64,000 nucleotides of DNA from CAHJXF01 sp038254545 (lineage in GTDB: Bacteria; Pseudomonadota; Gammaproteobacteria; Burkholderiales; Burkholderiaceae_D): NCBI GenBank assembly GCA_038254545.1, contig JBBSGB010000010.1, positions 1-64,000 of the forward strand. The letters run 5' to 3'. This document shows positions 1-8,503 of this stretch, piece by piece. A program made the translations under genes and the position numbers. Below the pieces are notes generated by a model. That model did not search any database, was not told where the DNA came from, and was given only the letters and a program-made list of their open reading frames with translations. Positions within the stretch are counted from its first letter, which is position 1. Each line of letters starts with the position of its first letter.

Positions 1-206
1 ATCGTTACATAGGCTCCGCGACCCGTCTCGTAGCTGCGAAACGCATAGACGTCCGTCGCGTCGACAGAGGGATTCATCGCAATGTTCGGGGCTTCGCGAT
101 GGCTCGAGGCCTGCACGGTGGGAATGGCGATCAGCGATGCGGCAAGCGTGCCTACCGTAAAGGCAAGCGGACGCTTGGCGCGCCGGATCAGAGCGGATGG
201 ATTCAC
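1..206 (-). CDS. DUF4331 family exported protein, 5' end only
   Basis: The reading frame starts at a GTG preceded by AGGAG with a 6-nt spacer and runs off the left edge, so only the first 68 residues are present. The product begins with two basic residues and a hydrophobic stretch ending in a TVQA-type signal peptidase site. Directly after it comes SSHREAPNIAMNPSVDATDVYAF, read here in two parts: the SSHREAP block and the DATDVYAF block. Those two blocks at the mature N-terminus are typical of DUF4331 proteins, which are secreted or periplasmic and of unknown function. It is divergent from the lexA-like cassette; nothing shows that the two are functionally linked. Family assignment is fairly secure; the role is unknown. 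Confidence 0.8.
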   Translation of the reverse strand, partial: MNPSALIRRAKRPLAFTVGTLAASLIAIPTVQASSHREAPNIAMNPSVDATDVYAFRSYETGRGAYVT

Positions 207-381
207 GTCTATCTCCTGAAAAAAATTTGAGTGGAATTGCGCGAACGTCGTGTGACACAACGTGATGCGGCGACACGCGCATGCTTCTACGCAAATGACG
301 TCACATCCGGTTTCAAAAAAAAATGCCGGAACGGAATGCGTGCCGGCTTCAACAACGCTCGAAGAAAGAATGAGTAACCGG

Positions 382-410
382 TTGACGTTCGAAAGGTCGG
401 CTGTTATCGT
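382..410 (+). promoter_or_regulatory. Putative sigma-70 promoter of the lexA-imuAB cassette
   Basis: TTGACG at 382-387 and TATCGT at 405-410 (or TTATCG at 404-409) are 16-17 nt apart. The predicted start of transcription falls inside the inverted repeat at 409-434, so a bound repressor would block initiation. The 5' leader would be about 65-70 nt. The rest of the 280-nt gap to the divergent DUF4331 gene shows no other clear signal. Confidence 0.55.
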
Positions 411-434
411 TTGGTGAACAAACATTCACCAAAC
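409..434. promoter_or_regulatory. Perfect 10-bp inverted repeat, probable LexA-type operator
   Basis: GTTTGGTGAA and TTCACCAAAC form a perfect inverted repeat with a 6-nt spacer (CAAACA). Its core reads GAAC-N4-ATTC, one base from the GAAC-N4-GTTC box known for Gram-positive LexA and unlike the CTGT-N8-ACAG box of E. coli. It overlaps the -10 element and start of transcription of a gene encoding a LexA-like repressor. Autoregulation of the cassette is therefore the natural reading, but it is inferred from position and symmetry only. Confidence 0.6.
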
Positions 435-486
435 GCTTTCCACCGACTTTTCTTCGCACTTCAACCTGACATCACAACGATTTGCC

Positions 487-1107
487 ATGCCCCGACCGCG
501 CTCGAATCTTTCACCCCATCTCGGGTCGCTGCAAGACTACTTTGTCCTGCATGGGGTCATCCCTTCTCTGACAGAGCTCGGTAAGTTGTGGGGTATCGCG
601 GGGCGCGCATGGACTCATCGCGTGGTGGCGCGCTTGAAGGATGAGGGTTATCTCGAAGAGTCTCCGGGGCGACGTCTAAAGCCCGGTGCGCGCTTCTTCG
701 AACGCACCGTCGCAGACACCGTGCGAGCCGGATTGCCGCAACCGGCCAACGACAGCGCACGCGATGCCTTCGCCATCGACCACTTCCTGATCGACAGGCC
801 TTCCGAGACCGAGCTCTTCCAGGTGCGCGGCGACTCGATGATCGAGGCCGGCATTCACGAAGGCGATTTCGTGGTGATCGAGAAAGTGCGTTCGGCCGTC
901 CCCGGCGACGTCGTACTCGCGTTCGTCGATGGCGAGTTCACGTTGAAGACACTCGCGCGCGACAAGCGCGGCTTCTATCTCGAAGCAGCCAATGCATCCT
1001 ACTCACCGATCCGGCCGGAACAGGATCTCGAGATTCACGGCGTGATGGTCGGGCTGTTCCGCAAGACCGTCTCGCCTCGCGTCGGTCACACGCGTCCGCG
1101 ACGCTGA
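487..1107 (+). CDS. lexA: LexA-like self-cleaving repressor of the mutagenesis cassette
   Basis: The 206-residue protein has the LexA plan: an N-terminal winged-helix-like DNA-binding part (about 1-70), a linker, and an S24 peptidase-like C-terminal part. The cleavage dipeptide Ala81-Gly82, the catalytic Ser117 in RGDSM and Lys154 in EFTLK are all present, so RecA-stimulated self-cleavage should be possible. The N-terminus is less typical than the C-terminus (HGVIPSLTELGKLWGI helix-turn-helix). The gene is first in an operon with imuA, imuB and dnaE2, the place usually taken by lexA2 in cassettes of this type. It probably represses itself and the cassette through the palindrome at 409-434. 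No good ribosome-binding site precedes the ATG. Confidence 0.88.
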   Translation: MPRPRSNLSPHLGSLQDYFVLHGVIPSLTELGKLWGIAGRAWTHRVVARLKDEGYLEESPGRRLKPGARFFERTVADTVRAGLPQPANDSARDAFAIDHFLIDRPSETELFQVRGDSMIEAGIHEGDFVVIEKVRSAVPGDVVLAFVDGEFTLKTLARDKRGFYLEAANASYSPIRPEQDLEIHGVMVGLFRKTVSPRVGHTRPRR

Positions 1108-1141
1108 TGGCCCGGCTCACCGCTCTCGCCTGCCCGCCACC

Positions 1142-2059
1142 GTGGCCTCCCTGCCCCTCTTTACTTCGTCGTTCCTGCCGCAGCAGGGCGGGGCGGCGTT
1201 CGCGAAGGCGAAACCTGCGTTTTCCACACCCTCTGCTTCGAGTCACGTCGCGGCCATCGATCGCACCGAAGCCGCATTGCGCGAAGCCGGCCATGCCGGA
1301 CGCTTGTGGCGCGGCGATGCCTTGTCCTCGTCTCTTCTGCCGTCCACCCCGAGCGGCTTTCGCACGCTCGATTCCGAGTTGCCCGGAGGCGGCTGGCCGT
1401 CACGCTGCCTGACCGAACTCCTGCTCGCGCATGCCGGCGTGGGCGAGATTCGTTTTCTCGCGGTGACACTCGCTTCATTGACGCAGAACGGACGCGAAGT
1501 CGTACTGCTCGCACCGCCACACGTGCCCGACCCCGCTGGATGGGAGCAACTCGGCATCGACATGCGGCGCGTGCTGATCGTGCGCGCGGCGCGCCCGGCC
1601 GATCGCTTGTGGGCGCTCGAAGAAAGCTTGAAGAGCTCGGCCTTCGGCGCGCTCATCGCTTGGTTGCCAGAAGAAAAAGCACTCGCGCGTCACGATGCCC
1701 TGCGTCGTCTGCAATCGGCCGCCGCATCGGCCGATGGCCTCACGTTCCTGATGCGCCCGACAGCCGCGCAATATCACGCGTCCCCCGCTCCGCTTCGACT
1801 CGCGCTCGCCACCGGTCAGCCCGTCGGCCAGCGCCGCACGATCTCGGTCCGATTGTTGAAGCGTCGTGGCCCGGTGCTCGCAAGACCGCTGACCCTGATC
1901 CTCCCCGAAGTGCGGCAGAGCCTGCGGCCTTTCAAACTGATCGTCGAAGAACGCGCGCTTGCCGCGTCTGAAACTGAGTTTGCAGAATCACCCATCGCGA
2001 CGTCCCCTGCGCTTACGCATGCACTGGCTGGCCATTCATTGTCCGACGCTGCCGCTTGA
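1142..2059 (+). CDS. imuA: ImuA, RecA-like accessory protein of the DnaE2 mutasome
   Basis: ImuA proteins are RecA-fold relatives that work with ImuB and DnaE2 in damage-induced mutagenesis. The segment LWRGDAL followed by SGFRTLDSELPGGGWP (about residues 55-86) is the family hallmark. The usual RecA Walker A position reads AGVGEIRF, without the lysine, as expected for ImuA, so ATP hydrolysis is unlikely. The chosen start is a GTG 34 nt after the lexA stop; no in-frame ATG lies upstream. An ATG overlaps the lexA stop codon but is in another frame and lacks the family motifs. The 3' end overlaps imuB by 41 nt, so the two are translationally linked. Length (305 aa) is slightly above the usual size. 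Confidence 0.87.
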   Translation: MASLPLFTSSFLPQQGGAAFAKAKPAFSTPSASSHVAAIDRTEAALREAGHAGRLWRGDALSSSLLPSTPSGFRTLDSELPGGGWPSRCLTELLLAHAGVGEIRFLAVTLASLTQNGREVVLLAPPHVPDPAGWEQLGIDMRRVLIVRAARPADRLWALEESLKSSAFGALIAWLPEEKALARHDALRRLQSAAASADGLTFLMRPTAAQYHASPAPLRLALATGQPVGQRRTISVRLLKRRGPVLARPLTLILPEVRQSLRPFKLIVEERALAASETEFAESPIATSPALTHALAGHSLSDAAA

Positions 2060-3623
2060 CTGCATCCTGCGCCGCTGGCCCGACGGCATCGACCCCGCGC
2101 TGGCCGTCACCGACCTCGATGGCAGCCGGCGCTTCATCGCCGTCACGACGCACGCCGCGCAAAGCCGCGGCGTGTTCGCCGGGCAGGCGGTAGCGACGTC
2201 TCTCGCGCTGCTGCCCGATCTGATCCTCATCGCGCGCAATCCCGAGGACGAACGCCGGGCTCTCGCCGAAGCGGCGCTCGCGGCCTTGCGCTTCACGCCC
2301 ATCGTTTCGTTGCGCGCATCGGGGCTGGTGATGGAAATCTCGGCCAGCCTGAAACTCTTCGGCGGTCGTCGCGTCTTGAAGAAAGACATCGTCGCGGCCA
2401 TGCGCATGCAGGGTCTGCGCATCGCGACCGCCGAAGCGCCCACCCCGCACGGCGCGTGGCTGCTCGCAAAGAACGTCGCAGTCCGGGAGAAACCCACACG
2501 ACACGAAAGTTTCGCGGCCGCGCTCGATGCCTTGCCGATCGCGCATCTCGAATCGACGCGGGATGATCTGGATCGCTTCGATGGCATCGGTTGCCACACG
2601 CTCGCCGATCTGCGGCGACTTCCGCAGAAAGGACTCGCGCGTCGCTTCGGTGTCGCGTTGCTCGACGAAATGGCGCGCGCTTCAGGCGCCAAGCCCGATC
2701 CGCAGATCGTGTTCGAAGCGCCTTCGCGTTTCGATGCGCGCATCGAATTGATGGCGCGCGTCGAGAGCGCCGAAGCGCTGGTGTTCGCAGCCCAACGACT
2801 GCTCGCACAACTAGCCGGCTGGCTGACTGCGCGGCGCGCTGCCGTGCGTGGCTTCACGCTGGTGCTGCATCACGATCGATGGACCAAGGATGCCATTGCG
2901 CCGACCTCGATCGCGATCGCGCTGGCCACGCCCGCCAGCGATGCCGCGCGCCTGACCGCACTCGGGCGCGAGCGCCTGTCACGCCTCGAACTAAAAGCGC
3001 CGGTGCTCGAGCTCGCTCTCGCAGCGCCGAGCATCGTCGATGAACGCGAATCCGAAGGCACGCTCTTTCCCGGGCGCGAGCAGGCGACCGAAACCCTGGC
3101 GCGATTGATCGAGAAGCTGACCGCGCGCCTGGGTCCCGATGCGATGATGCGCATCGAACGCGTGGCCGATCATCGACCCGAACGCGCGTGGAGAGAGGTG
3201 CGCGGCGACATGCACACTGCAACCGCATGGCTCGATGGCGGTCCCGCATCGAAGGCTTCTGCATCGAAGGCTTCTTTTACGGCTGGTGGCTCGCGGCGTG
3301 CGGAAGCGCGCGGTACGGTGCCGCGCTCGAAGACGAATGCGAGCCAGCCGATAGGCACGTTCTGCGCGGTCGGGCCGCGCCCGTCGTGGCTCTTGTCCGA
3401 GCCGCGCATGCTGGACGTGCGCGCCCATCGTCCGGTGTTCGACTCGTCGCTCGATCTGCTCGCCGGACCCGAGCGCATCGAGACCGGCTGGTGGGACGAT
3501 GCGCCGGTCACGCGCGACTATTTCATCGCCGAGAATGCAGCAGGCCGCCTGTTGTGGGTCTATCGCGAGCGACTGCCTGCGACTGGAAAAGCGTTGTGGT
3601 ATCTGCAGGGATTGTTCGGTTGA
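2019..3623 (+). CDS. imuB: ImuB, catalytically dead Y-family polymerase homologue
   Basis: ImuB is the hub that links DnaE2 and ImuA to the sliding clamp. The 534-residue product starts MHWLAIHCPTLPLD, the normal ImuB N-terminus; a start 20 codons upstream is possible but would add an atypical basic leader. The palm region is recognisable (TDLDGSRRFIAVT, then ISASLKLFGG), but the acidic residues that hold catalytic metals in active Y-family polymerases are missing at the expected places. This is normal for ImuB. The helix-hairpin-helix part (FDGIGCHTLADLRRLP) and the C-terminal WWDD...RDYF segment are conserved. An Ala/Ser/Lys-rich insert near residues 405-440 holds a 15-bp tandem duplication. 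It is followed by an AT-rich gap before the next cassette gene. Confidence 0.88.
   Translation: MHWLAIHCPTLPLDCILRRWPDGIDPALAVTDLDGSRRFIAVTTHAAQSRGVFAGQAVATSLALLPDLILIARNPEDERRALAEAALAALRFTPIVSLRASGLVMEISASLKLFGGRRVLKKDIVAAMRMQGLRIATAEAPTPHGAWLLAKNVAVREKPTRHESFAAALDALPIAHLESTRDDLDRFDGIGCHTLADLRRLPQKGLARRFGVALLDEMARASGAKPDPQIVFEAPSRFDARIELMARVESAEALVFAAQRLLAQLAGWLTARRAAVRGFTLVLHHDRWTKDAIAPTSIAIALATPASDAARLTALGRERLSRLELKAPVLELALAAPSIVDERESEGTLFPGREQATETLARLIEKLTARLGPDAMMRIERVADHRPERAWREVRGDMHTATAWLDGGPASKASASKASFTAGGSRRAEARGTVPRSKTNASQPIGTFCAVGPRPSWLLSEPRMLDVRAHRPVFDSSLDLLAGPERIETGWWDDAPVTRDYFIAENAAGRLLWVYRERLPATGKALWYLQGLFG
3246..3275 (+). repeat. 15-bp perfect tandem duplication inside imuB
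   Basis: GCATCGAAGGCTTCT occurs twice in a row, in frame, encoding ASKAS twice. It lies in a low-complexity stretch between the conserved core and the C-terminal tail of ImuB, so it probably lengthens a flexible linker. Slipped-strand duplication is the simplest origin. Confidence 0.9.
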
Positions 3624-3639
3624 CCGCAAATTTTCCATA

Positions 3640-3659
3640 GAACAAAAATATTTTTGCTC
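3640..3659. repeat. AT-rich near-perfect palindrome between imuB and the exonuclease gene
   Basis: A 14-bp perfect palindrome (CAAAAATATTTTTG, 3643-3656) extends to 20 bp with GA..TC ends and one mismatch pair. It sits in the only AT-rich stretch of the cassette, in the 73-nt gap after imuB. It could be a regulator site or part of an internal promoter. It is not a convincing Rho-independent terminator because the stem has almost no G-C pairs. Confidence 0.55.
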
Positions 3660-3696
3660 AATAGCTTAGACAATTTAACTAGCATCTACCTTCAAT

Positions 3697-5130
3697 ATGC
3701 GCTTGGCCTTCGTCGACCTCGAAACCACCGGTGGTTCGCCGATCGAGGATCGCATCACCGAGGTCGGCATCATCGCAGTCGACTTCGATGATCCGACGCA
3801 GCCGGTGCGCGAGTGGGCAAGCCTGGTCAATCCCCTGGCGTCCATTCCGCCCTTCATCGAGACCTTGACCGGCATCACCAATGCGATGGTGGCCGATGCG
3901 CCGCGCTTCGAAGACTTGGCCGAGGACATCCTGACGCGTCTCGACGGCCGGCTCTTCATCGCGCACAACGCGCGCTTCGATCACGGCTTTCTGAAGAACG
4001 CGTTTCGCCGCAGCGGACACGCGTTTCGGCCGCCGGTGCTGTGCACGGTGCGCCTGTCGCGCAAGCTCTATCCCGGCTACTCGCGCCACAACCTCGACAC
4101 GCTGATCGAACGGCATCGACTGATCGTCGAGATGCGTCATCGGGCGATCGGCGATGCGCGCCTGCTCTGGCAGTTCTGGCAGAAGATCCACAGCGCCCTG
4201 CCCCCCGAGCAGATCGCGATCGCCATCGACCAGCTCACGGCGCGACCCAGCCTGCCGCGGCATCTCGACCCCGACGTGCTCGACACCTTGCCCAAGACCG
4301 CGGGCGTCTATCTGTTTCACGGCGATGAACGTGGAAAGCCCGCGGACGAACAGGCCACATATCAAGCCGAGGAGCCGCGTCCGCTCTACATCGGCAAGGC
4401 GAAGAACCTGCGCCAGCGCGTGATGGCGCATTTCTCGGGCGACCATCTGTCGGCGCGCGAGATGGAAATCTCGCAGCAGATGACGCGCATCGAGTGGATC
4501 GAAACCGGTGGCGGCACGCAGCAGGATCTGGGCGCGTTGCTGACCGAGGCCACGCTCGTGAAAGCGCGCATGCCGGCCTACAACCGCCAGTTGCGCAAGA
4601 GCGAGGACGTGTGCGCATGGCGGCTCGTGGTCGATCGCGCACATGCACGATGGAAGCTCGCGATCGCGCGGCCCGACGACCTCTTCTTCGCGCAGGACCG
4701 CGATCTGTACGGGCCCTTCGTCACGCCGCGTCAGGCCGCGGTCACGCTGAGCGCCATCGCCGATGCGCACGGCCTCTGCCCCGCGCTGCTCAAGCTCGAG
4801 AAGGCCCATCCCGGCAAGCCCTGCTTCTCGCACCAGGTCAAGCGTTGCCGCGGCGCCTGCATCGGTCTCGAGACCATCGCCGAGCACACCGAACGCCTGC
4901 AAGCCGCGCTGGCTTCACTCGCGCTCGTGCCCTGGCCTTTCCCCGGAGCGATCGCGTTTCGCGAAGGGAGCCGCCTGCATGTCGTCAATGGCTGGGCTTA
5001 TCTGGGCATGGCATCGAGTGACGGCGAGGTGCGGCGATTGGCCACCACGTCGCGGCTCTTCGATCACGATGTTTATCGGTTGCTGGTCAGGCGCGTAGAG
5101 CCAATGCGTCCAAAGCTCGTGCATCTTTGA
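3697..5130 (+). CDS. DEDDh 3'-5' exonuclease fused to a GIY-YIG (Cho/UvrC-like) nuclease
   Basis: Two nuclease domains are fused in 477 residues. Residues 1-165 are an epsilon-type DEDDh exonuclease: D7 and E9 in VDLETTGG, D95 in HNARFDHGF, H148 and D153 in HRAIGD. Residues 195-300 are a GIY-YIG domain: GVYLF, LYIGKAKNLRQR, the catalytic Glu near 284 and Asn near 296. This resembles the UvrC N-terminal half or the UvrC homologue Cho. The C-terminal part keeps a Cys-containing HPGKPCFSHQVKRCRGAC segment also seen in UvrC/Cho. Such fusions are known, but this one sits between imuB and dnaE2, 12 nt before dnaE2, and so probably shares the cassette's control. A role in trimming or incising during lesion processing is inference. 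Confidence 0.85.
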   Translation: MRLAFVDLETTGGSPIEDRITEVGIIAVDFDDPTQPVREWASLVNPLASIPPFIETLTGITNAMVADAPRFEDLAEDILTRLDGRLFIAHNARFDHGFLKNAFRRSGHAFRPPVLCTVRLSRKLYPGYSRHNLDTLIERHRLIVEMRHRAIGDARLLWQFWQKIHSALPPEQIAIAIDQLTARPSLPRHLDPDVLDTLPKTAGVYLFHGDERGKPADEQATYQAEEPRPLYIGKAKNLRQRVMAHFSGDHLSAREMEISQQMTRIEWIETGGGTQQDLGALLTEATLVKARMPAYNRQLRKSEDVCAWRLVVDRAHARWKLAIARPDDLFFAQDRDLYGPFVTPRQAAVTLSAIADAHGLCPALLKLEKAHPGKPCFSHQVKRCRGACIGLETIAEHTERLQAALASLALVPWPFPGAIAFREGSRLHVVNGWAYLGMASSDGEVRRLATTSRLFDHDVYRLLVRRVEPMRPKLVHL

Positions 5131-5142
5131 AGGTGGCGCTGC

Positions 5143-8100
5143 ATGACCTCGTTTTCCCTCCCCCGCTACGCCGAGCTGCATTGCCTGTCGAACTTCAGTT
5201 TCCTGAAGGGCGCGTCGCATCCCGAGGAACTCGTGGTCCGTGCGGTCGAGCTCGGCTATGTGGGGCTCGCGATCACCGACGAGTGCTCGCTCGCCGGCGT
5301 GGTGCGCGCGCATGGCGAGGCCAAGGACACCGGCCTGCACCTGATCATCGGCAGCAGCTTTGTGCTCGACGATGGATTGCAACTGGTCTTGCTCGCGACC
5401 AGTCTCGAGGGCTACGGCAACCTCTCGGAGCTGATCACGCTCGCGCGCATGCGCTGCGAGAAAGGTACGTATCGGGTCACGCGCGCGGACCTCGACGGCA
5501 ATCCGCAATCGTCCGACGACATTCCCGCATCGGCAGGAACGATCGATCATCTCGCTCGAATGCCCGATTGCCTCGCGTTGTGGATCCCTTCTCGCGAAGC
5601 CAACGAGGCGGATCTCGAAAGCGACGCGCGCTGGATCGCGTCCACGTTTCCGACTCGCGCGTGGATCGCGATCGAACGCGCGTATGGCATGGACGACGAT
5701 CTCGTCTCCAATCGTCTGATGGCTCTCGGTGAGCGCATGGATCTGCCGTGCGTGGCCGCAGGCAACGTGCACATGCATGTGCGTTCGAGGAAGCCTTTGC
5801 ACGACACGCTGACCGCGATCCGCCTGAACAAGCCGGTCGCCGAATGCGGCGACGCGCTCGCCCCCAACGCCGAGCGGCATCTGCGCTCGCGCGTCCGGCT
5901 CGCCGAGCTTTTCAAGAACGACGCGTTGCTCGAAGAGAGCGTGAAGATCGCCAAGCAATGCAAGTTCTCTCTGATCGAACTCGGTTATCAATATCCCAAA
6001 GAGATCGTCCCCAATGGCGAAACGCAAACCAGCTATCTGCGCAAGCTGACCGAAGAAGGCCTAATCACGCGCTTTCCCGACGGCGTGATCGCCAAGGTCA
6101 GAGAGCAGGTCGAGCACGAGCTCGCGTTGATCGCCGACCTCAGGTACGAAGCCTTCTTTCTCACGGTGTACGACATCGTGAAATTCGCGCGCAGCAAGGA
6201 AATTCTCTGCCAGGGCCGCGGCTCGGCGGCCAACTCGACGGTGTGCTTTTGCCTGGGCATCACCGAAGTCAATCCGGCCTTGCAGGAGACGCTGTTCGAA
6301 CGCTTTCTCACCAAGGAGCGCAACGAGCCGCCCGACATCGACGTGGATTTCGAGCACCAACGCCGCGAAGAAGTGATCCAGTACATCTACGAGAAATACG
6401 GCCGGCATCGCACCGCGCTGGCCGCAACCGTGATCGCCTATCGCACGCGTTCGGCGGTGCGCGATGTGGGCAAGGCGCTCGGGCTCGAGGCCGATCGCGT
6501 GCAGCGGCTATCGTCGTCCCATGCATGGTGGGATGGAGGTGGTGCGCATCGCGAGCGGCTCGAAGAGAACGGCTTCGACCCCGACAGTCCGGTGGTGCAG
6601 AAGCTGATCGAGCTGACTTCAACGTTGCGCAGCTTTCCGCGCCATCTCTCGCAACACGTCGGTGGCTTCGTGATCAGTCGCGACAAGTTGTCGCGGCTGG
6701 TGCCGATCGAAAATGCGGCGATGGAAAATCGCAGCGTCATCCAGTGGGACAAGGACGATCTCGAAGAGCTCGGGCTCTTGAAAGTCGATGTGCTCGCGCT
6801 CGGCATGTTGTCGGCGATCAGGCGCGCGCTCGATCTGGTCGCACAACGTCGCGGCACGCCATTCCGAATGATCGATGTACCGAAGGAAGACCCAAAAACC
6901 TACGACATGATCTGCAAGGCCGATACCGTCGGCGTGTTCCAGATCGAAAGCCGCGCGCAGATGAGCATGCTGCCGCGCCTGTTGCCGCGATGTTTCTACG
7001 ACCTCGTGGTCGAAGTCGCGATCGTGCGCCCCGGTCCGATCCAGGGCGGCATGGTGCATCCGTACCTGAAGGCGCGCGAGGCACTGCGGCGCGGCGAACA
7101 ACCAGTGTACGAGAGCCCGAAGGTCGAGCAGGCGCTGTCGCGCACGCTCGGCGTGCCGATCTTCCAGGAACAGGTGATGCAGTTGATGATGCTGGCCGCC
7201 GACTTCACGGCCGGCGAAGCGGACAAGCTGCGCCGCGCGATGGCCGCATGGAAAAGAAAAGGAGGCCTCGGTCCCTTTCATGACCGCATCGTCGACGGCA
7301 TGTTGAAGAATGGCTACGAGCGCGACTACGCCGAGCGCATCTTCAAGCAGGTCGAGGGGTTCGGCGAATACGGCTTTCCCGAATCGCATGCGGCGAGTTT
7401 CGCGTTCCTGGTCTATATCTCGTGCTGGCTCAAGTGCCATGAGCCCGCGGTGTTCCTCGCCGCGATGTTGAACAGCCAGCCGCTGGGGTTCTATTCGTCT
7501 TCGCAATTGATTCAGGACGCACGACGGAATGATGTCGTGGTGCGAGCGATCGATGTGATGGTGAGCGATTGGGACGCGACGCTTGAAGAATGCGAAGACT
7601 TCGCGGCCTTCGAAGTGCGGCGCGCGCGAGATGAGGATGGGATCTCGCCGCGAGCGCAACCCGCGGTGCGACTCGGTCTCAACAGCGTCAAGGGCTTCAA
7701 CGACAACGCCGCGGAGCGTTTGATCGCCGCGCGTGCCGAACATCCGTTCCGCGATGTCGACGACCTGGCGCGTCGTGCAGCCTTATCCACTCTCGAACTC
7801 GGTGCACTCGCCGCAGCCGATGCGTTGGCAGGCATTGCCGGCCATCGAAGGCAAGCGCGTTGGCAAGCGGCATCGCATCGACTCGAACGCGATCTGATGC
7901 GCGACGCGACTATCGACGAGCCGTCGCCGCAACTGCCAGTGGCAACCGAAGGCCGCGAGATCGTCGATGACTATGCGAGCACGGGGTTCACGTTGCGGCG
8001 CCATCCGCTCGCGTTACTGCGTCCGCGATTGTCGCGGATGAAATTGTCGAGCGCTGCCGCGCTACGCGATCTGCCAACTGGCCGGCTGGTACGCACCACC

Positions 8101-8364
8101 GGCATCGTCACCGTGCGTCAGCGGCCCGGAACAGCGAAGGACACGATCTTCGTCACGCTCGAAGATGAGACCGGCGTCATCAACGTGATCGTGTGGAAAC
8201 ACGTGGTCGAAACCCAGCGACGACCGCTCTTATCAGCGCGGCTGTTGACTGTGCACGGGGTATGGCAGAAGCAGGGCGAGGTGCGGCACGTAATTGCGAA
8301 TCGGCTGTTCGATCATTCGCAATTGCTCGGGCGACTCGGGGTGTCGAGTCGGGATTTTCATTGA
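5143..8364 (+). CDS. dnaE2: DnaE2 (ImuC) error-prone C-family DNA polymerase
   Basis: DnaE2 is the translesion polymerase of the ImuA-ImuB-DnaE2 mutasome. The N-terminal PHP domain starts with YAELHCLSNFSFLKGAS, which is diagnostic for DnaE2 rather than replicative DnaE1. The catalytic aspartates are in PDIDVDF at residues 397-403. Downstream are the fingers, the helix-hairpin-helix part (LNSVKGFNDNAAERL) and an OB-fold near the C-terminus (ITGIVTVRQRPGTAKDT-like segment at about 985-1000). At 1073 residues it is shorter than DnaE1 and lacks the tau-binding tail, as is usual. An AGGTGG ribosome-binding site lies in the 12-nt gap after the exonuclease gene. It ends the cassette; the gap after it contains a REP-like palindrome. 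Confidence 0.93.
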   Translation: MTSFSLPRYAELHCLSNFSFLKGASHPEELVVRAVELGYVGLAITDECSLAGVVRAHGEAKDTGLHLIIGSSFVLDDGLQLVLLATSLEGYGNLSELITLARMRCEKGTYRVTRADLDGNPQSSDDIPASAGTIDHLARMPDCLALWIPSREANEADLESDARWIASTFPTRAWIAIERAYGMDDDLVSNRLMALGERMDLPCVAAGNVHMHVRSRKPLHDTLTAIRLNKPVAECGDALAPNAERHLRSRVRLAELFKNDALLEESVKIAKQCKFSLIELGYQYPKEIVPNGETQTSYLRKLTEEGLITRFPDGVIAKVREQVEHELALIADLRYEAFFLTVYDIVKFARSKEILCQGRGSAANSTVCFCLGITEVNPALQETLFERFLTKERNEPPDIDVDFEHQRREEVIQYIYEKYGRHRTALAATVIAYRTRSAVRDVGKALGLEADRVQRLSSSHAWWDGGGAHRERLEENGFDPDSPVVQKLIELTSTLRSFPRHLSQHVGGFVISRDKLSRLVPIENAAMENRSVIQWDKDDLEELGLLKVDVLALGMLSAIRRALDLVAQRRGTPFRMIDVPKEDPKTYDMICKADTVGVFQIESRAQMSMLPRLLPRCFYDLVVEVAIVRPGPIQGGMVHPYLKAREALRRGEQPVYESPKVEQALSRTLGVPIFQEQVMQLMMLAADFTAGEADKLRRAMAAWKRKGGLGPFHDRIVDGMLKNGYERDYAERIFKQVEGFGEYGFPESHAASFAFLVYISCWLKCHEPAVFLAAMLNSQPLGFYSSSQLIQDARRNDVVVRAIDVMVSDWDATLEECEDFAAFEVRRARDEDGISPRAQPAVRLGLNSVKGFNDNAAERLIAARAEHPFRDVDDLARRAALSTLELGALAAADALAGIAGHRRQARWQAASHRLERDLMRDATIDEPSPQLPVATEGREIVDDYASTGFTLRRHPLALLRPRLSRMKLSSAAALRDLPTGRLVRTTGIVTVRQRPGTAKDTIFVTLEDETGVINVIVWKHVVETQRRPLLSARLLTVHGVWQKQGEVRHVIANRLFDHSQLLGRLGVSSRDFH

Positions 8365-8431
8365 TGTGACAACGCGCGCCCTTGCGCTCAGCGCGACTTG
8401 GTCATCATCGCCACAAACCCTCGGAAACCTG

Positions 8432-8488
8432 TCATTCCGAGCATGGCGAGGAAACCCTTCCGAGCTTTCTCAGCGCCTTCGAAATGAT
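8432..8488. repeat. REP-like imperfect palindrome between converging genes
   Basis: The segment begins TCATTCCGAGCATGGCGAGG and ends CGCCTTCGAAATGA, so its ends are imperfect inverted repeats of each other (TCATTCCGAG against TCATTTCGAAGG). It lies in the 139-nt gap between the 3' ends of dnaE2 and the luxR-type gene, a usual place for REP or MITE-like repeats. Wording of this kind (TCATTCCGAGC..GCGAGGAA) recurs as dispersed repeats in many bacterial genomes. No second clear copy was found in this window. Confidence 0.55.
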
Positions 8489-8503
8489 AGCGGCCGCCTG
8501 CGG

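Noticed and set aside
1107..1412. An ATG overlapping the lexA stop codon, opening a 101-codon frame
   Set aside because: The overlap looks like translational coupling, but the product is Arg/Pro-rich and lacks ImuA motifs, which are in another frame starting at the GTG at 1142.
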